Shown piece by piece: positions 49,596 through 58,009 of a DNA stretch of 64,000 nucleotides. Numbering within the stretch: the stretch's first letter is position 1; each line of letters opens with the position of its first letter. The position numbers and the translations under genes are program-made. The notes under the pieces are model-generated. The model saw only the letters and a program-made list of their open reading frames with translations, searched no databases and was not told where the DNA came from. Source of the DNA: Kutzneria kofuensis (GTDB lineage Bacteria; Actinomycetota; Actinomycetes; Mycobacteriales; Pseudonocardiaceae); contig NZ_JACHIR010000001.1 in the NCBI RefSeq assembly GCF_014203355.1, positions 4,342,038-4,406,037 of the forward strand. Direction: 5' to 3'.

Positions 49596-49683
49596 TCTGT
49601 CCCTGATCTGGCGCCGAAAACCCGCCAACCGTCGGACCCGGGTGGCAGGCTGGTCTCAAGGCAAGCTGACGAAGGAGACTGCC

Positions 49684-49845
49684 ATGGTGTTCGTTGCCAT
49701 CATCGCCGTTCTGCTGATCGCGTGGCTCGCGATCACCGTCCTCGGCGCACTGCTCAAGGGCCTGTTCTGGCTCGCCATCATCGGGGGGATCCTGTTCGTC
49801 GCCACCGCGATCTACGGCGCGATCAGGAACAAGTCGCGAACCTGA
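49684..49845 (+). CDS. Small hydrophobic membrane protein (53 aa)
   Basis: Short protein with two adjacent hydrophobic segments: FVAIIAVLLIAWLAITVLGA and LFWLAIIGGILFVATAIYGA, then a basic end (IRNKSRT). GAAGGAG lies 6 nt before the ATG, which makes it convincing despite its size. It resembles small actinobacterial hydrophobic proteins often annotated as hydrophobic protein and linked to stress, but no function is established. Its last 23 bp overlap the convergent HAD gene. Confidence 0.8.
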   Translation: MVFVAIIAVLLIAWLAITVLGALLKGLFWLAIIGGILFVATAIYGAIRNKSRT

Positions 49846-50419
49846 TCAGGGTGTCGGCCAGGTCGTCGGCCGACGTCCACAGGTGGGCGGACATGCCGAC
49901 GGCCAGCGCACCGTCCACATTGGCCTGACGATCGTCGACGAACAGGCAGTCCGCCGCCCTGGCCCCCAGTTTGCCGAACAGGGCGGCGTAGATCTCGGCG
50001 TCCGGCTTGGCCAGCGACAGGTCGCCGGAGAACACCAGGTGCGTGAAGTGCTCGGCCCACGGCTGGCGCTCGGCGACCCGGCCGAAGGAGCTGGGGGCGT
50101 TGGACAGCAGCGCCAGCCGGGCGCCCATGCCGGTGAGCCGGCCGAGCAGCTTCACGGTGTTGTCGTCGGTGGGCAGCCAGCCCTCGATGTCCAGCCGGGT
50201 CAGCTCTTCGGACAGCTGCTCGTCCACGTCGACGCCGACGTGCGCGCAGACGGCCCGCCAGTAGTCGATGTCCGGGCAGCCGCGGTCGTAGACGTCGCGC
50301 TCGGACCAGTAGCCCGGCTCGAACGCCGTGACCTCGGCGCCGACCCGGGCCGCCATCGCCGGAATCGCCTGCGTGTGCCGGCTGATCACGCCGCCGTAGT
50401 CGAAGACCAGCCAGTTCAA
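49823..50419 (-). CDS. HAD-superfamily hydrolase
   Basis: Haloacid-dehalogenase-like phosphatase of 198 residues. Motif I is WLVFDYGGVIS (nucleophile Asp, with Gly in the second position as in the FDxGGV subgroup), motif II is ALLSNAPSS, and motif III/IV is LAKPDAEIYAALFGKLG then CLFVDDRQANVDGALAVGM. The TTG start at 50419 overlaps the threonine aldolase stop by 4 bp (TTGA), with GGGAG upstream. Substrate unknown. Confidence 0.85.
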   Translation of the reverse strand: MNWLVFDYGGVISRHTQAIPAMAARVGAEVTAFEPGYWSERDVYDRGCPDIDYWRAVCAHVGVDVDEQLSEELTRLDIEGWLPTDDNTVKLLGRLTGMGARLALLSNAPSSFGRVAERQPWAEHFTHLVFSGDLSLAKPDAEIYAALFGKLGARAADCLFVDDRQANVDGALAVGMSAHLWTSADDLADTLIRFATCS

Positions 50420-51453
50420 CTCGCGCTCCCGATTCGGTGCAGGGCGTCCTTGACGTCGGCGGTGCTGAGGTCTCGGTGCGTGACGAAGCGCACCTGGCCG
50501 GACATGGGGCCGGTCTGGATGCCGAGCCGGCCGAGCATCTTGATGGCGTTGCGCAGGTCGGGGACCGCGGCCAGCACGATGTTGGTCTCCGGGGTCCGCA
50601 CGCTCCAGCCGAGCTCGGTCAGGCCCTCGGCGAGCAGCTTGGCGTTGGCGTGGTCGTCGGCCAGGTCGTCGACACGGTCCAGCGCGACCAGCCCGGCCGC
50701 GGCGAGGATGCCACCCTGCCGCACGCCGCCGCCGAGCATCTTGCGCACCCGCCGCGCCTCGACGACGAACTCCTCGGTGCCGGCGACGATGGATCCGACC
50801 GGCGCGCCGAGGCCCTTGCTCAGGCAGACCTGCACGGTGTCCACGCCGACGGTCAGCTCGGCCGGAGCGACGCCGAGCGCGACGGAGGCGTTCCACAGCC
50901 GTGCGCCGTCGAGATGCACGCGCAGCCGGCATTCCCGCGCGGCGGCGACGAGCTGCATGTGCGCCTCCAACGGCATCACGGTGCCGCCGGCGGCGTTGTG
51001 GGTGTTCTCCAGCGACAGCAGCGTGGTGTTCAGGCCGTGATAGCTCGGCTCGCTGCCGGCGATGTCGTGGATGGCCGCGGCGGACATCCGGCCGGGGCCG
51101 GCGTCCCAGTCCATCGGGTACGGCATGCCGCCGGCGATCCAGGCGGCGGTGCCGAGCTCGTTGTCCAGCACGTGCGAGGAGTGCGCGGCCAGGAACCGGT
51201 CGCCCCGGCGCAGGTGCAGGAACAGCGCGATCAGATTGCCCATGCTGCCGCTGGGCACCCACAGCGCGGCCTCGGTGTTGAGCAGCCCGGCCACCCGTTC
51301 CTCGAGCGCGCGCATCGTGGGGTCGTGTTCGAGCACGTCATCGGCCACCTCGGCGGAGGCCATCGCGGCGCGCATCGCCTCGTCCGGCTTGGTCACGGTG
51401 TCCGAGCGGAAGTCGAGCAGCGGCTGCTGGGTCACGGTCGGATCACACCACAT
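50416..51453 (-). CDS. ltaE: Low-specificity L-threonine aldolase / beta-eliminating lyase
   Basis: PLP enzyme of about 345 residues that cleaves threonine to glycine and acetaldehyde. LDFRSDTVTKPDEAMRAAMASAEVADDVLEHDPTMRALEERVA is the family opening; LENTHNAAGGTVMPL, VHLDGARLWNASVALG (PLP Asp) and VQVCLSKGLGAPVGSIVAG with the Schiff-base Lys follow. The start is uncertain: ATG 51453 or GTG 51435. It is co-transcribed with the HAD gene. Confidence 0.88.
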   Translation of the reverse strand: MWCDPTVTQQPLLDFRSDTVTKPDEAMRAAMASAEVADDVLEHDPTMRALEERVAGLLNTEAALWVPSGSMGNLIALFLHLRRGDRFLAAHSSHVLDNELGTAAWIAGGMPYPMDWDAGPGRMSAAAIHDIAGSEPSYHGLNTTLLSLENTHNAAGGTVMPLEAHMQLVAAARECRLRVHLDGARLWNASVALGVAPAELTVGVDTVQVCLSKGLGAPVGSIVAGTEEFVVEARRVRKMLGGGVRQGGILAAAGLVALDRVDDLADDHANAKLLAEGLTELGWSVRTPETNIVLAAVPDLRNAIKMLGRLGIQTGPMSGQVRFVTHRDLSTADVKDALHRIGSAS

Positions 51454-51567
51454 CGGGTATGGGGGACCTGCACCCACCCGTATGGCGGACGTCACGGGCG
51501 GCGTGCAACCGTATGGGCCGACCTTTCCGTCCGGTAGGTGTCGACACGAAGAGCAGAGAGAGCCCGC

Positions 51568-52086
51568 GTGGACCAGCGCGACGAGCAGGAGTTCGCGGAG
51601 TACTTCGCGGCCCGGCGCGATGCCGTGCGCCGGACCGCGTACCTGATGTGCGGCGACTGGCACCGCGCGGACGATCTTGCCCAGACCGCGTTCGTCGCGC
51701 TGCACCGCAGGTGGCACAAGATCAGGGACAGGGAGGCCCTGGACGCCTATGTCCGCCGGACGGTGGTGCGCGCGGTGATCGACGAGTCGCGCCGGCCGTG
51801 GCGCCGGGAGCGGTTCACCGACCAGCTGCCCGACACCCCGACGGCGGCGACCGAGGTCGGCGACGCGGTCGCCACCAGGCACGTGCTGCTCGACGGGTTG
51901 CGCAAGGTGCCCCCGCGCCAGCGGGCGGTGCTGGTGCTGCGGTTCCTGGAGGGACTGGACGTCGCCGCGGCGGCGAAGGTCCTGAAGTGCACCGAGGGCA
52001 CCGTGAAGTCCCAGACCGCGCGGGGCCTCGAGACGCTGCGGGCGGAGCTGGGGGACGTCCTGGACGACCTGCGGCCGGCGACGTGA
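51568..52086 (+). CDS. ECF sigma factor, SigE-type
   Basis: Sigma factor of 172 residues. Region 2 is FAEYFAARRDAVRRTAYLMCGDWHRADDLAQTAFVALHRRW; region 4 is LRKVPPRQRAVLVLRFLEGLDVAAAAKVLKCTEGTVKSQTARGLETLRAEL. It belongs to the SigE-family ECF group of actinobacteria. GTG 51568 has GAGAGAG upstream. The next gene encodes a one-segment membrane protein that may act as its controller. It is divergent from the threonine aldolase gene. Confidence 0.9.
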   Translation: MDQRDEQEFAEYFAARRDAVRRTAYLMCGDWHRADDLAQTAFVALHRRWHKIRDREALDAYVRRTVVRAVIDESRRPWRRERFTDQLPDTPTAATEVGDAVATRHVLLDGLRKVPPRQRAVLVLRFLEGLDVAAAAKVLKCTEGTVKSQTARGLETLRAELGDVLDDLRPAT

Positions 52087-52111
52087 GCGTGACGGGGAGG
52101 TGGATGAACGG

Positions 52112-52825
52112 ATGGATGACAAGCAGCTAGCCGAGAAGTTCCGTGACGCGGTCGGCGACGTGCCGCCGCCGTCCTTCGACACCCATGACGTCGTGGTCGC
52201 GTCGGCACGGGCGACCGCGCGGGCCCGCAAGCGCTTGCAGACCGGCGCCGGCGTCGCGGTCGGCGTGCTGCTGATCGGCGGCGCCCTGGTGCTGACCAGG
52301 CCGTTCGGTGGCAGCGAGTCGAGCACGGTGTCCGCGGACGGACCGGCGTCGCCGAACGCGACCTCGCCGATGTCGTTGAACCCGAACTTCAACACCAACG
52401 ACGCCGGCCCCGGCGGCGGCAAGGCCGCGCCGAACAGCCCGGACGTCGGAGGCGGGGTCACCTGCGGGCCGCCCGACCAGGGCCTGGCCGCCGCGCTGGT
52501 GACGGAGCTGCCGATCATCACCGGCACCGAGCCGATGGCCGCCGACGTCGGCTGCCCGACCGGCTCGACCGGCGTGTTGTTCCAGCTCACCGACGGCTCC
52601 AACTCGGGCAAGCTCGAACTGGTGCTGGTGCCGCCGTCCGTGCCGAACGACCCGGGCACCGGCGCCAAGCCGGCGGTCCGCGTGGCCAAGGGCAACTCGG
52701 TGACGGTGAAGACCCGCAACGGCGGCGCGCTGACCCTGGCCAGCCTGCCGATGAACGGCTCGCCGACCGGCCCGTACGTGAACCAGCTGGGCGACATCGC
52801 GGCCCGGCTCGCGGCGCGCTACTGA
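52112..52825 (+). CDS. Single-pass membrane protein following the ECF sigma gene (possible anti-sigma or sensor)
   Basis: Protein of 237 residues. The cytoplasmic N-terminus (MDDKQLAEKFRDAVGDVPPPSFD) is followed by one membrane segment (GAGVAVGVLLIGGALVLT) and an extracytoplasmic domain with two Cys (VTCGPPDQGLAAALVTELPIITGTEPMAADVGCPTG). The N-terminal helix resembles those of membrane proteins paired with SigE-type ECF factors. The zinc anti-sigma motif is absent. ATG 52112 with GGGGAGG 11 nt upstream is used; GTG 52100 is possible. Confidence 0.72.
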   Translation: MDDKQLAEKFRDAVGDVPPPSFDTHDVVVASARATARARKRLQTGAGVAVGVLLIGGALVLTRPFGGSESSTVSADGPASPNATSPMSLNPNFNTNDAGPGGGKAAPNSPDVGGGVTCGPPDQGLAAALVTELPIITGTEPMAADVGCPTGSTGVLFQLTDGSNSGKLELVLVPPSVPNDPGTGAKPAVRVAKGNSVTVKTRNGGALTLASLPMNGSPTGPYVNQLGDIAARLAARY

Positions 52826-52846
52826 GCACTGGCACCATCGCTGGGC

Positions 52847-53437
52847 ATGACCGCCGCCAGCACCCCCAAGGGGGAGCGCCGCCGCCAGGAACTGGTCGCC
52901 GCGGCCGCGGCACTGCTCACCGAGGGCGGCTTCGACGCCGTCCGGCACCGGGCCGTGGCCGAGCGGGCCGGCCTGCCGCTGGCCTCGACCACGTACTACT
53001 TCGACTCGCTGGACGAGCTGGTCGAGGCGGCCGTGGAGTACAACGGCCGGGCCGAGCTGGACGCCGGCCGGGAGCGGCTGGCCAAGCTGCTGGCCGGCGA
53101 GCCGATGGACGTCATCGAGTTCGCGCTGGACCTGTTGGTCAAGGACAGTGACAGCCAGGCCGTGATGCTGCGCTACGAGCGGCTGGTCGGCACCGGCCGC
53201 CGGCCCTACCTGCGGCCGCTGATGCGCCGGCTGGGCACGGAGCTGCAGCAGCTGCTGCTGGACATCCTCACCGCGGGCGGCTTCCGGATGGACGCCGAGC
53301 GGGTCAACCAGCTGATCTCGGTGGTGGACGGGGCCGTGGTGAACGCCCTGATCGAGTTGCACCCCGACCCCCGGGCGGCGGCCCGGCGCATGTTGTTGTC
53401 GGTCATGCCGGACCTTCGGCAACCGGGCAGCGATTGA
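52847..53437 (+). CDS. TetR-family transcriptional regulator
   Basis: Repressor of 196 residues. The helix-turn-helix is RRQELVAAAAALLTEGGFDAVRHRAVAERAGLPLASTTYYFDSLDELVEAAVEY. The ligand domain shows LRYERLVGTGRRPYLRPLMRRLG and DGAVVNALIELHP. It stands 21 bp after the membrane-protein gene and may be co-transcribed with the sigma unit. No adjacent target is evident; the next gene is purB, beyond a repeat element. Confidence 0.88.
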   Translation: MTAASTPKGERRRQELVAAAAALLTEGGFDAVRHRAVAERAGLPLASTTYYFDSLDELVEAAVEYNGRAELDAGRERLAKLLAGEPMDVIEFALDLLVKDSDSQAVMLRYERLVGTGRRPYLRPLMRRLGTELQQLLLDILTAGGFRMDAERVNQLISVVDGAVVNALIELHPDPRAAARRMLLSVMPDLRQPGSD

Positions 53438-53449
53438 TCGCCGGATATC

Positions 53450-53571
53450 GCGAGGCTGCGCCGGTCTCTGGAGCCGCGGGCCGGGAAAATCGCGTCTGTT
53501 CAGCGATTTTTCCGGCCAAGGCGAAGAGACCGGCTTTGGAGCAGCCTCGCCCCGCCCGGAACGGGCGGCAT
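53450..53571. repeat. Compound palindromic element, copy 1 (upstream of purB)
   Basis: Nested inverted repeats: 53450-53459 with 53541-53550; 53460-53469 with 53525-53534; and 53479-53493 with 53503-53517 (one mismatch). Together they fold into one long branched hairpin. The tail, 53549-53571, is a 23-bp sequence of form GCCCCGCnCGGAACGnGCGGCA followed by T, itself a 7-bp-stem hairpin with a GAA loop. The same tail occurs at 63155-63177. The element lies directly against the purB -10 box. Confidence 0.8.
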
Positions 53572-53577
53572 TAAACT
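53572..53577 (+). promoter_or_regulatory. Putative -10 box of purB
   Basis: TAAACT ends 8 nt before the purB GTG, giving a leaderless message. Its -35 position would fall inside the tail hairpin of the palindromic element, so the element may form part of the promoter. Confidence 0.55.
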
Positions 53578-53585
53578 CAGTCCAC

Positions 53586-55019
53586 GTGACGTCGAAGCCG
53601 CTCATCCCCAACGTGCTCGCCGGCCGCTACGCGTCGGCCCAGCTGGTCGGCCTCTGGTCGCCGGAACACAAGGTCGTGCTGGAGCGGCGGCTGTGGCTGG
53701 CCGTGCTCAAGGCGCAGGCGGAGCTGGGCATCGACGTGCCCGCGGGCGCGGTCGCCGACTACGAGCGGGTGCTGGAGCAGGTGGACCTGGCCTCCATCGC
53801 CGAGCGCGAGCGGGTCACCCGGCACGACGTGAAGGCCCGCATCGAGGAGTTCAACGCCCTGGCCGGCCACGAGCAGGTGCACAAGGGCATGACCTCCCGC
53901 GACCTCACCGAGAACGTCGAGCAGCTGCAGATCCGGCAGTCGCTGGAGTTCATCCGGGGCAAGGTGGCCGCCGTGCTGTCCCGGCTGGCCCGGCTCGCGG
54001 TCGAGCACGCCGACCTGGTGATGGCCGGCCGCTCGCACAACGTGGCCGCGCAGGCCACCACCCTGGGCAAGCGGTTCGCGACGGCGGCCGACGAGCTGCA
54101 CGTGGCGTTCGGGCGGCTGGAGGACCTGGTCGAGCGGTACCCGCTGCGCGGCGTGAAGGGCCCGGTCGGCACCGCCCAGGACATGCTGGACCTGCTCGGC
54201 GGGGACGCGGCGAAGCTGTCCGAGCTGGAGCACCGGGTGGCCGAGTTCCTGGGCTTCCGCCGGGTGCTGACCAGCGTCGGCCAGGTGTATCCGCGGTCGC
54301 TGGACTTCGACGTGCTGTCCGCGCTGGTGCAGCTGGCGGCGGCGCCGTCGAGCCTGGCCAAGACGATCCGGCTGATGGCCGGGCACGAGCTGGTCACCGA
54401 GGGCTTCAAGCCGGGCCAGGTCGGCTCCAGCGCGATGCCGCACAAGATGAACACCCGGTCCTGCGAGCGGGTCAACGGCCTGGCCGTGATCCTGCGCGGC
54501 TACCTGTCGATGACCGGCGAGCTGGCCGGCGACCAGTGGAACGAGGGCGACGTGTCCTGCTCGGTGGTGCGCCGGGTCGCCCTGCCGGACGCGTTCTTCG
54601 CGCTGGACGGCCTGCTGGAGACGATGCTGACGGTGCTGGACGAGTTCGGCGCCTACCCGGCGGTGGTGGCCCGCGAGCTGGACCGCTACCTGCCGTTCCT
54701 GGCCACGACCAAGGTGCTGATGGCGTCGGTGCGGGCCGGCGTCGGTCGGGAGACCGCGCACGAGGCGATCAAGGAGAACGCCGTCGCGGTGGCGCTGGCC
54801 ATGCGGGAGCAGGGCGCGGAGCGCAACGACCTGCTGGACCGGCTGGCCGCCGACGAGCGCATCCCGCTGGACCGGGCCCAGCTCGACGAGCTGCTCGCGG
54901 ACCGGCTGTCGTTCACCGGCGTGGCCGGGGCCCAGGTCGACGCGGTGGCCGCGGAGATCGCGAAGACGCTGGAGCGGTTCCCGGACGCCGCCGGCTACGT
55001 GCCGGAGCCGATCCTGTGA
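53586..55019 (+). CDS. purB: Adenylosuccinate lyase
   Basis: Acts twice in purine synthesis, releasing fumarate from SAICAR and from adenylosuccinate. The 477 residues match the long actinobacterial form. MAGRSHNVAAQATTLGKRF carries an active-site His, and the signature GSSAMPHKMNTRSCERVNGL has the flexible catalytic loop. The GTG start has a -10 box 8 nt upstream and no ribosome-binding site. Its stop overlaps the MOSC gene start by 4 bp. Confidence 0.97.
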   Translation: MTSKPLIPNVLAGRYASAQLVGLWSPEHKVVLERRLWLAVLKAQAELGIDVPAGAVADYERVLEQVDLASIAERERVTRHDVKARIEEFNALAGHEQVHKGMTSRDLTENVEQLQIRQSLEFIRGKVAAVLSRLARLAVEHADLVMAGRSHNVAAQATTLGKRFATAADELHVAFGRLEDLVERYPLRGVKGPVGTAQDMLDLLGGDAAKLSELEHRVAEFLGFRRVLTSVGQVYPRSLDFDVLSALVQLAAAPSSLAKTIRLMAGHELVTEGFKPGQVGSSAMPHKMNTRSCERVNGLAVILRGYLSMTGELAGDQWNEGDVSCSVVRRVALPDAFFALDGLLETMLTVLDEFGAYPAVVARELDRYLPFLATTKVLMASVRAGVGRETAHEAIKENAVAVALAMREQGAERNDLLDRLAADERIPLDRAQLDELLADRLSFTGVAGAQVDAVAAEIAKTLERFPDAAGYVPEPIL

Positions 55020-55858
55020 GCGTCCAGGTCTCGACCCTGGTCAGCTACCCGATCAAGGGCTGCGCCGGCACGACGACGCCGACCACCGAGGTGACGCCGA
55101 CGGGACTGCGGCACGACCGGGCGTGGATGGTCGTCGACGGCGACGGTGTGTTCCGCAGCCAACGCAACGAGCCGAAGCTGGCCGTGGTGCGGCCCTCGGT
55201 CGTCGACGGCCGACTGCGGGTGTCGGCCCCGGACATCGAGGACCTGGTGCTCGACGTCGTGCCGGACGGTCAGCGCCGGCCGGTTCGCGTGCACAACTGG
55301 GACGGCGTCGGCGTCGACCAGGGGCAGGCGGCCGCGGACTGGTTCAGCGAGGTCCTCGGCGAGCCGTCCCGACTGGTCGGCCTGCCGCCGGAGCACGTCC
55401 GGCCGTCCACCGGCGAGCACGAGGGGCTGACCGGTTTCGCCGACGCGCACGCGCTGCTGGTGACCTCGCTGGCGTCCCTGGACGGCCTGAACGGGCGGAT
55501 CCTGGACAAGGGCGCGGAGCCGGTGCCGATGAACCGGTTCCGGCCGAACATCGTGATCAGCGGCTGGCCGGAGCCGCACACCGAGGACCGGGTGCGCCGG
55601 ATGGCCATCGGCGACGCCGAGTTCGGCTACGCCAAGATCTGCGTGCGCTGCGCGGTGCCGATGGTCGACCAGGCCACCGGCCGCCGCGCCGGCCCGGAGC
55701 CGATCCGCTCGCTGGCCCAGTACCGGCGCGACCCCGGCGGCGGGGTCACGTTCGGCATGAAGGCGGTCGTGCTGCGGCCCGGCACGATCTCCGTCGGCGA
55801 CGCCGTGACGGTCGGCCGCTGGGCGGACGTGTCTAGCTTCGCAGGCGAACCCGCCTGA
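55016..55858 (+). CDS. MOSC domain protein with N-terminal beta-barrel
   Basis: Protein of 280 residues with an MOSC_N domain (VSTLVSYPIKGCAGTTTPTTEVTPTGLRHDRAWMVVD) and a C-terminal MOSC domain: NRFRPNIVISGWPEPHTED, AKICVRCAVPMVDQATGRR with the molybdenum-cofactor-ligand-type Cys, and GTISVGDAVTV. This is the mARC/YcbX-like architecture, expected to bind sulfurated molybdenum cofactor and reduce N-hydroxylated compounds. The GTG start overlaps the purB stop by 4 bp, so it is co-expressed with purB; the reduction of N-hydroxylated bases would fit that setting but is not shown. Confidence 0.87.
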   Translation: MSVQVSTLVSYPIKGCAGTTTPTTEVTPTGLRHDRAWMVVDGDGVFRSQRNEPKLAVVRPSVVDGRLRVSAPDIEDLVLDVVPDGQRRPVRVHNWDGVGVDQGQAAADWFSEVLGEPSRLVGLPPEHVRPSTGEHEGLTGFADAHALLVTSLASLDGLNGRILDKGAEPVPMNRFRPNIVISGWPEPHTEDRVRRMAIGDAEFGYAKICVRCAVPMVDQATGRRAGPEPIRSLAQYRRDPGGGVTFGMKAVVLRPGTISVGDAVTVGRWADVSSFAGEPA

Positions 55859-56270
55859 CCCGGTAGTCCGGCGACAGCGTCAGCTCGCGGCCGCCGCGCA
55901 GCGAGACGTGCAGCAGGTCGTCCGGGGCCGGCCGCGTCTCGGCGACCTGCGCGGCCGGCCCGATGCCGCCGTACGGGCGAAACCAGTCACCGGGTCGGAG
56001 GTCCGAAGCGGGCACGGAATCCAGGTTCACGGCCGGTGAAGACGGCTGCACGTAACGGATCCACACCTGCCACAGCGCGAAACCCGCTGCGGCGCACGGA
56101 AACGGCAGCCACGGCACGTCGAACGGCAGCGCCATCAGGCCGAAGGCCGCCGCCGGCCAGATCCCGGTGCTGATCGGGACGCGGCCGACCTGGAGCCAGC
56201 CGGTCGTGCGGACCATGCCGTCGGGACGGAAACCACGCGGCACCCTGCCGTCCGGGAGTCGCGCGGTCAT
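55833..56270 (-). CDS. Small membrane protein, unknown function
   Basis: Protein of about 145 residues. Two close hydrophobic segments (ISTGIWPAAAFGLMALPFDV and LPFPCAAAGFALWQVWIRYV) are followed by a soluble beta-rich part: SDLRPGDWFRPYGGIGPAAQVAE, then LLHVSLRGGRELTLSPDYRVRRVRL. The DLRPGDWF start suggests a Hint/SH3-like barrel. ATG 56270 is chosen; TATTCA lies 6 nt upstream. ATG 56288 is an alternative. Its 3' end overlaps the convergent MOSC gene by 26 bp. Confidence 0.72.
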   Translation of the reverse strand: MTARLPDGRVPRGFRPDGMVRTTGWLQVGRVPISTGIWPAAAFGLMALPFDVPWLPFPCAAAGFALWQVWIRYVQPSSPAVNLDSVPASDLRPGDWFRPYGGIGPAAQVAETRPAPDDLLHVSLRGGRELTLSPDYRVRRVRLRS

Positions 56271-56350
56271 GCGGGGTGAATACGCCATCGCCGGAGGGCC
56301 GTTTCGCCGCTCTCGCCGGGTTCACTCGAACGGCCGGGTGACCGAACACG

Positions 56351-56356
56351 TAGGCT
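56351..56356 (+). promoter_or_regulatory. Putative -10 box of purC
   Basis: TAGGCT ends 7 nt before the purC GTG, again consistent with a leaderless transcript. Confidence 0.55.
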
Positions 56357-56363
56357 GCCCGTC

Positions 56364-57230
56364 GTGCCCGCTCTCACTGACTACGCGCAGATCGCCGCCG
56401 GCAAGGTCCGCGAGCTCTACCGGGTTGACGACGAGCTGCTGCTGCTGGTCGCGTCCGACCGGATCTCCGCCTACGACTGGGTGCTGCCCACCGAGATCCC
56501 GGACAAGGGCGCGGTGCTCACGGCGATGAGCGTGTTCTGGTTCGAGGCGCTGGGCGACATCGTGCCCAACCATCTCGTCTCCGACGACGACCCCCGGATC
56601 CCCGCCGAGGTGCGTGGCCGGGCGCTGCTGGTGCGCAGCCTGAAGATGATCGAGTTCGAGTGCGTGGCCCGGGGCTACCTCACCGGCTCGGGGTTGATCG
56701 ACTACAACAACACCGGCGCGGTCTGCGGTGTGCGGCTGCCGGCCGGCCTGGTCGAGTCGTCCCGGCTGGCCGAGCCGATCTTCACGCCGGCCACCAAGGC
56801 GCCGCTGGGCGAGCACGACGAGAACATCACCTTCGAGCAGATGGCCGCCGGCGGCGCGGAAACCGCCGCCGAGCTGCGGGACCTCACGCTCGCCGTGTAC
56901 AAGCGCGGCGCGGAGATCGCGGAGAAGGCGGGTCTCATCCTCGCTGACACCAAGCTGGAGTTCGGCCGCGACGCGAACGGCCGGATCGTGCTGGGCGACG
57001 AGGTCCTCACGCCGGACTCGTCCCGCTACTGGCCGTTGGACGGCTATCAGGCCGGCCGCGTGCAGCCCTCGTACGACAAGCAGTACGTGCGGGACTGGCT
57101 GACCTCGCCGGAGTCGGGCTGGGACCGCAAGTCCAACACGCCGCCCCCGCCGCTGCCCGACGACGTCGTCGCGGCCACCCGCGCCAAGTACGTGGAAGCG
57201 TACGAAAAGGTCACCGGCCGACGGTTCTGA
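56364..57230 (+). CDS. purC: SAICAR synthetase
   Basis: Joins aspartate to CAIR in purine synthesis using ATP. The 288 residues match the family. [36 protein letters not shown] is the nucleotide-binding opening; [31 protein letters not shown] and [13 protein letters not shown] are conserved substrate and metal regions. The GTG start has a -10 box 7 nt upstream and no Shine-Dalgarno sequence. Confidence 0.97.
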   Translation: MPALTDYAQIAAGKVRELYRVDDELLLLVASDRISAYDWVLPTEIPDKGAVLTAMSVFWFEALGDIVPNHLVSDDDPRIPAEVRGRALLVRSLKMIEFECVARGYLTGSGLIDYNNTGAVCGVRLPAGLVESSRLAEPIFTPATKAPLGEHDENITFEQMAAGGAETAAELRDLTLAVYKRGAEIAEKAGLILADTKLEFGRDANGRIVLGDEVLTPDSSRYWPLDGYQAGRVQPSYDKQYVRDWLTSPESGWDRKSNTPPPPLPDDVVAATRAKYVEAYEKVTGRRF

Positions 57231-57295
57231 CAGGGTTCGCCGACGCGTCACCTCACCGTCAGGCCGGGGCCATGCCGGTGCGGCGCACTTAGTGG

Positions 57296-58009
57296 GTGAG
57301 CTCCCGGCTGGTCGTCTCGCTGTCCGGCATCAACGCCCGAACGCTCGCGCAGGCCACCGGGCTGGCCGCCGAGCTGGATTCGCGCGGGGTGCCGCTGTCG
57401 CTGCTGGTCGCCCCGAGGGTGGGCCGGCACTCGGCGGACTCGCCCGCACTGCGGTGGGTCCGCAGCCGAGCCGCCGGCGGCGACGCCGTCGTGCTGCACG
57501 GCATCGACCACGACCTCGACCCGTGCCGCCGGCCCCGCATCATCCGCCGGCAGGCCGAGTTCGCCGCGCTGCCCGCGCACGAGGCGAACCTGCGCCTGGT
57601 CGCGGCCCGGGCCCTGCTCGAACGGCTGGACCTGCGCACCGACTACTTCGCCCCACCGCGCTGGCTGGCGTCCAACGGCACGCTGATCGCCTTGCGCCGC
57701 CACGGTTTCCGGCTGTGCGCGGACGTGACGGCGGTGCGGGACCTGTTCAGCGGCGCCGTGATACCCGGTCGCGTGCACGGGCTGGCCCGCACCGAGCGCG
57801 GCGAGCAGTGGCTGTGCTGGGCGCTGGTGCTCGGCGTCGCGCGGGCGGCCCGCCGCGGCGGGCTGGTGCGCGTCGCGGCGGACGCCAACGACCTGCACCG
57901 GCCCGGGCCGCGGCAGGCGGTGCTCGACGCGATCGACATCGCCCTGCACCACGGCGCCGAACCGATGACCTACGCGGGGCTACACCTTCGTCGCCTCGCC
58001 GTGAGCTAG
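57296..58009 (+). CDS. DUF2334 (polysaccharide-deacetylase-like) protein
   Basis: Protein of 237 residues. RLVVSLSGINARTLAQATGLAAELDSRGVPLSLLVAPR, AVVLHGIDHDLDP with the HGxDH metal-type motif, RLVAARALLERLDLRTDYFAPPRWLAS and VRVAADANDLHRPG match the DUF2334/NodB-like group. The FAPPRW stretch resembles the arginine region of deacetylases. Activity on a cell-surface glycan is possible. The start (GTG 57296) has no clear ribosome-binding site. Its 3' end overlaps the convergent MBL gene by 30 bp. Confidence 0.82.
   Translation: MSSRLVVSLSGINARTLAQATGLAAELDSRGVPLSLLVAPRVGRHSADSPALRWVRSRAAGGDAVVLHGIDHDLDPCRRPRIIRRQAEFAALPAHEANLRLVAARALLERLDLRTDYFAPPRWLASNGTLIALRRHGFRLCADVTAVRDLFSGAVIPGRVHGLARTERGEQWLCWALVLGVARAARRGGLVRVAADANDLHRPGPRQAVLDAIDIALHHGAEPMTYAGLHLRRLAVS

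Noticed and set aside
53693-55015. Long shifted frame through purB leading into the MOSC gene
   Set aside because: The part before 55016 is an Arg/Gly/Ala-rich shadow of purB; the MOSC domain starts at the GTG that overlaps the purB stop.
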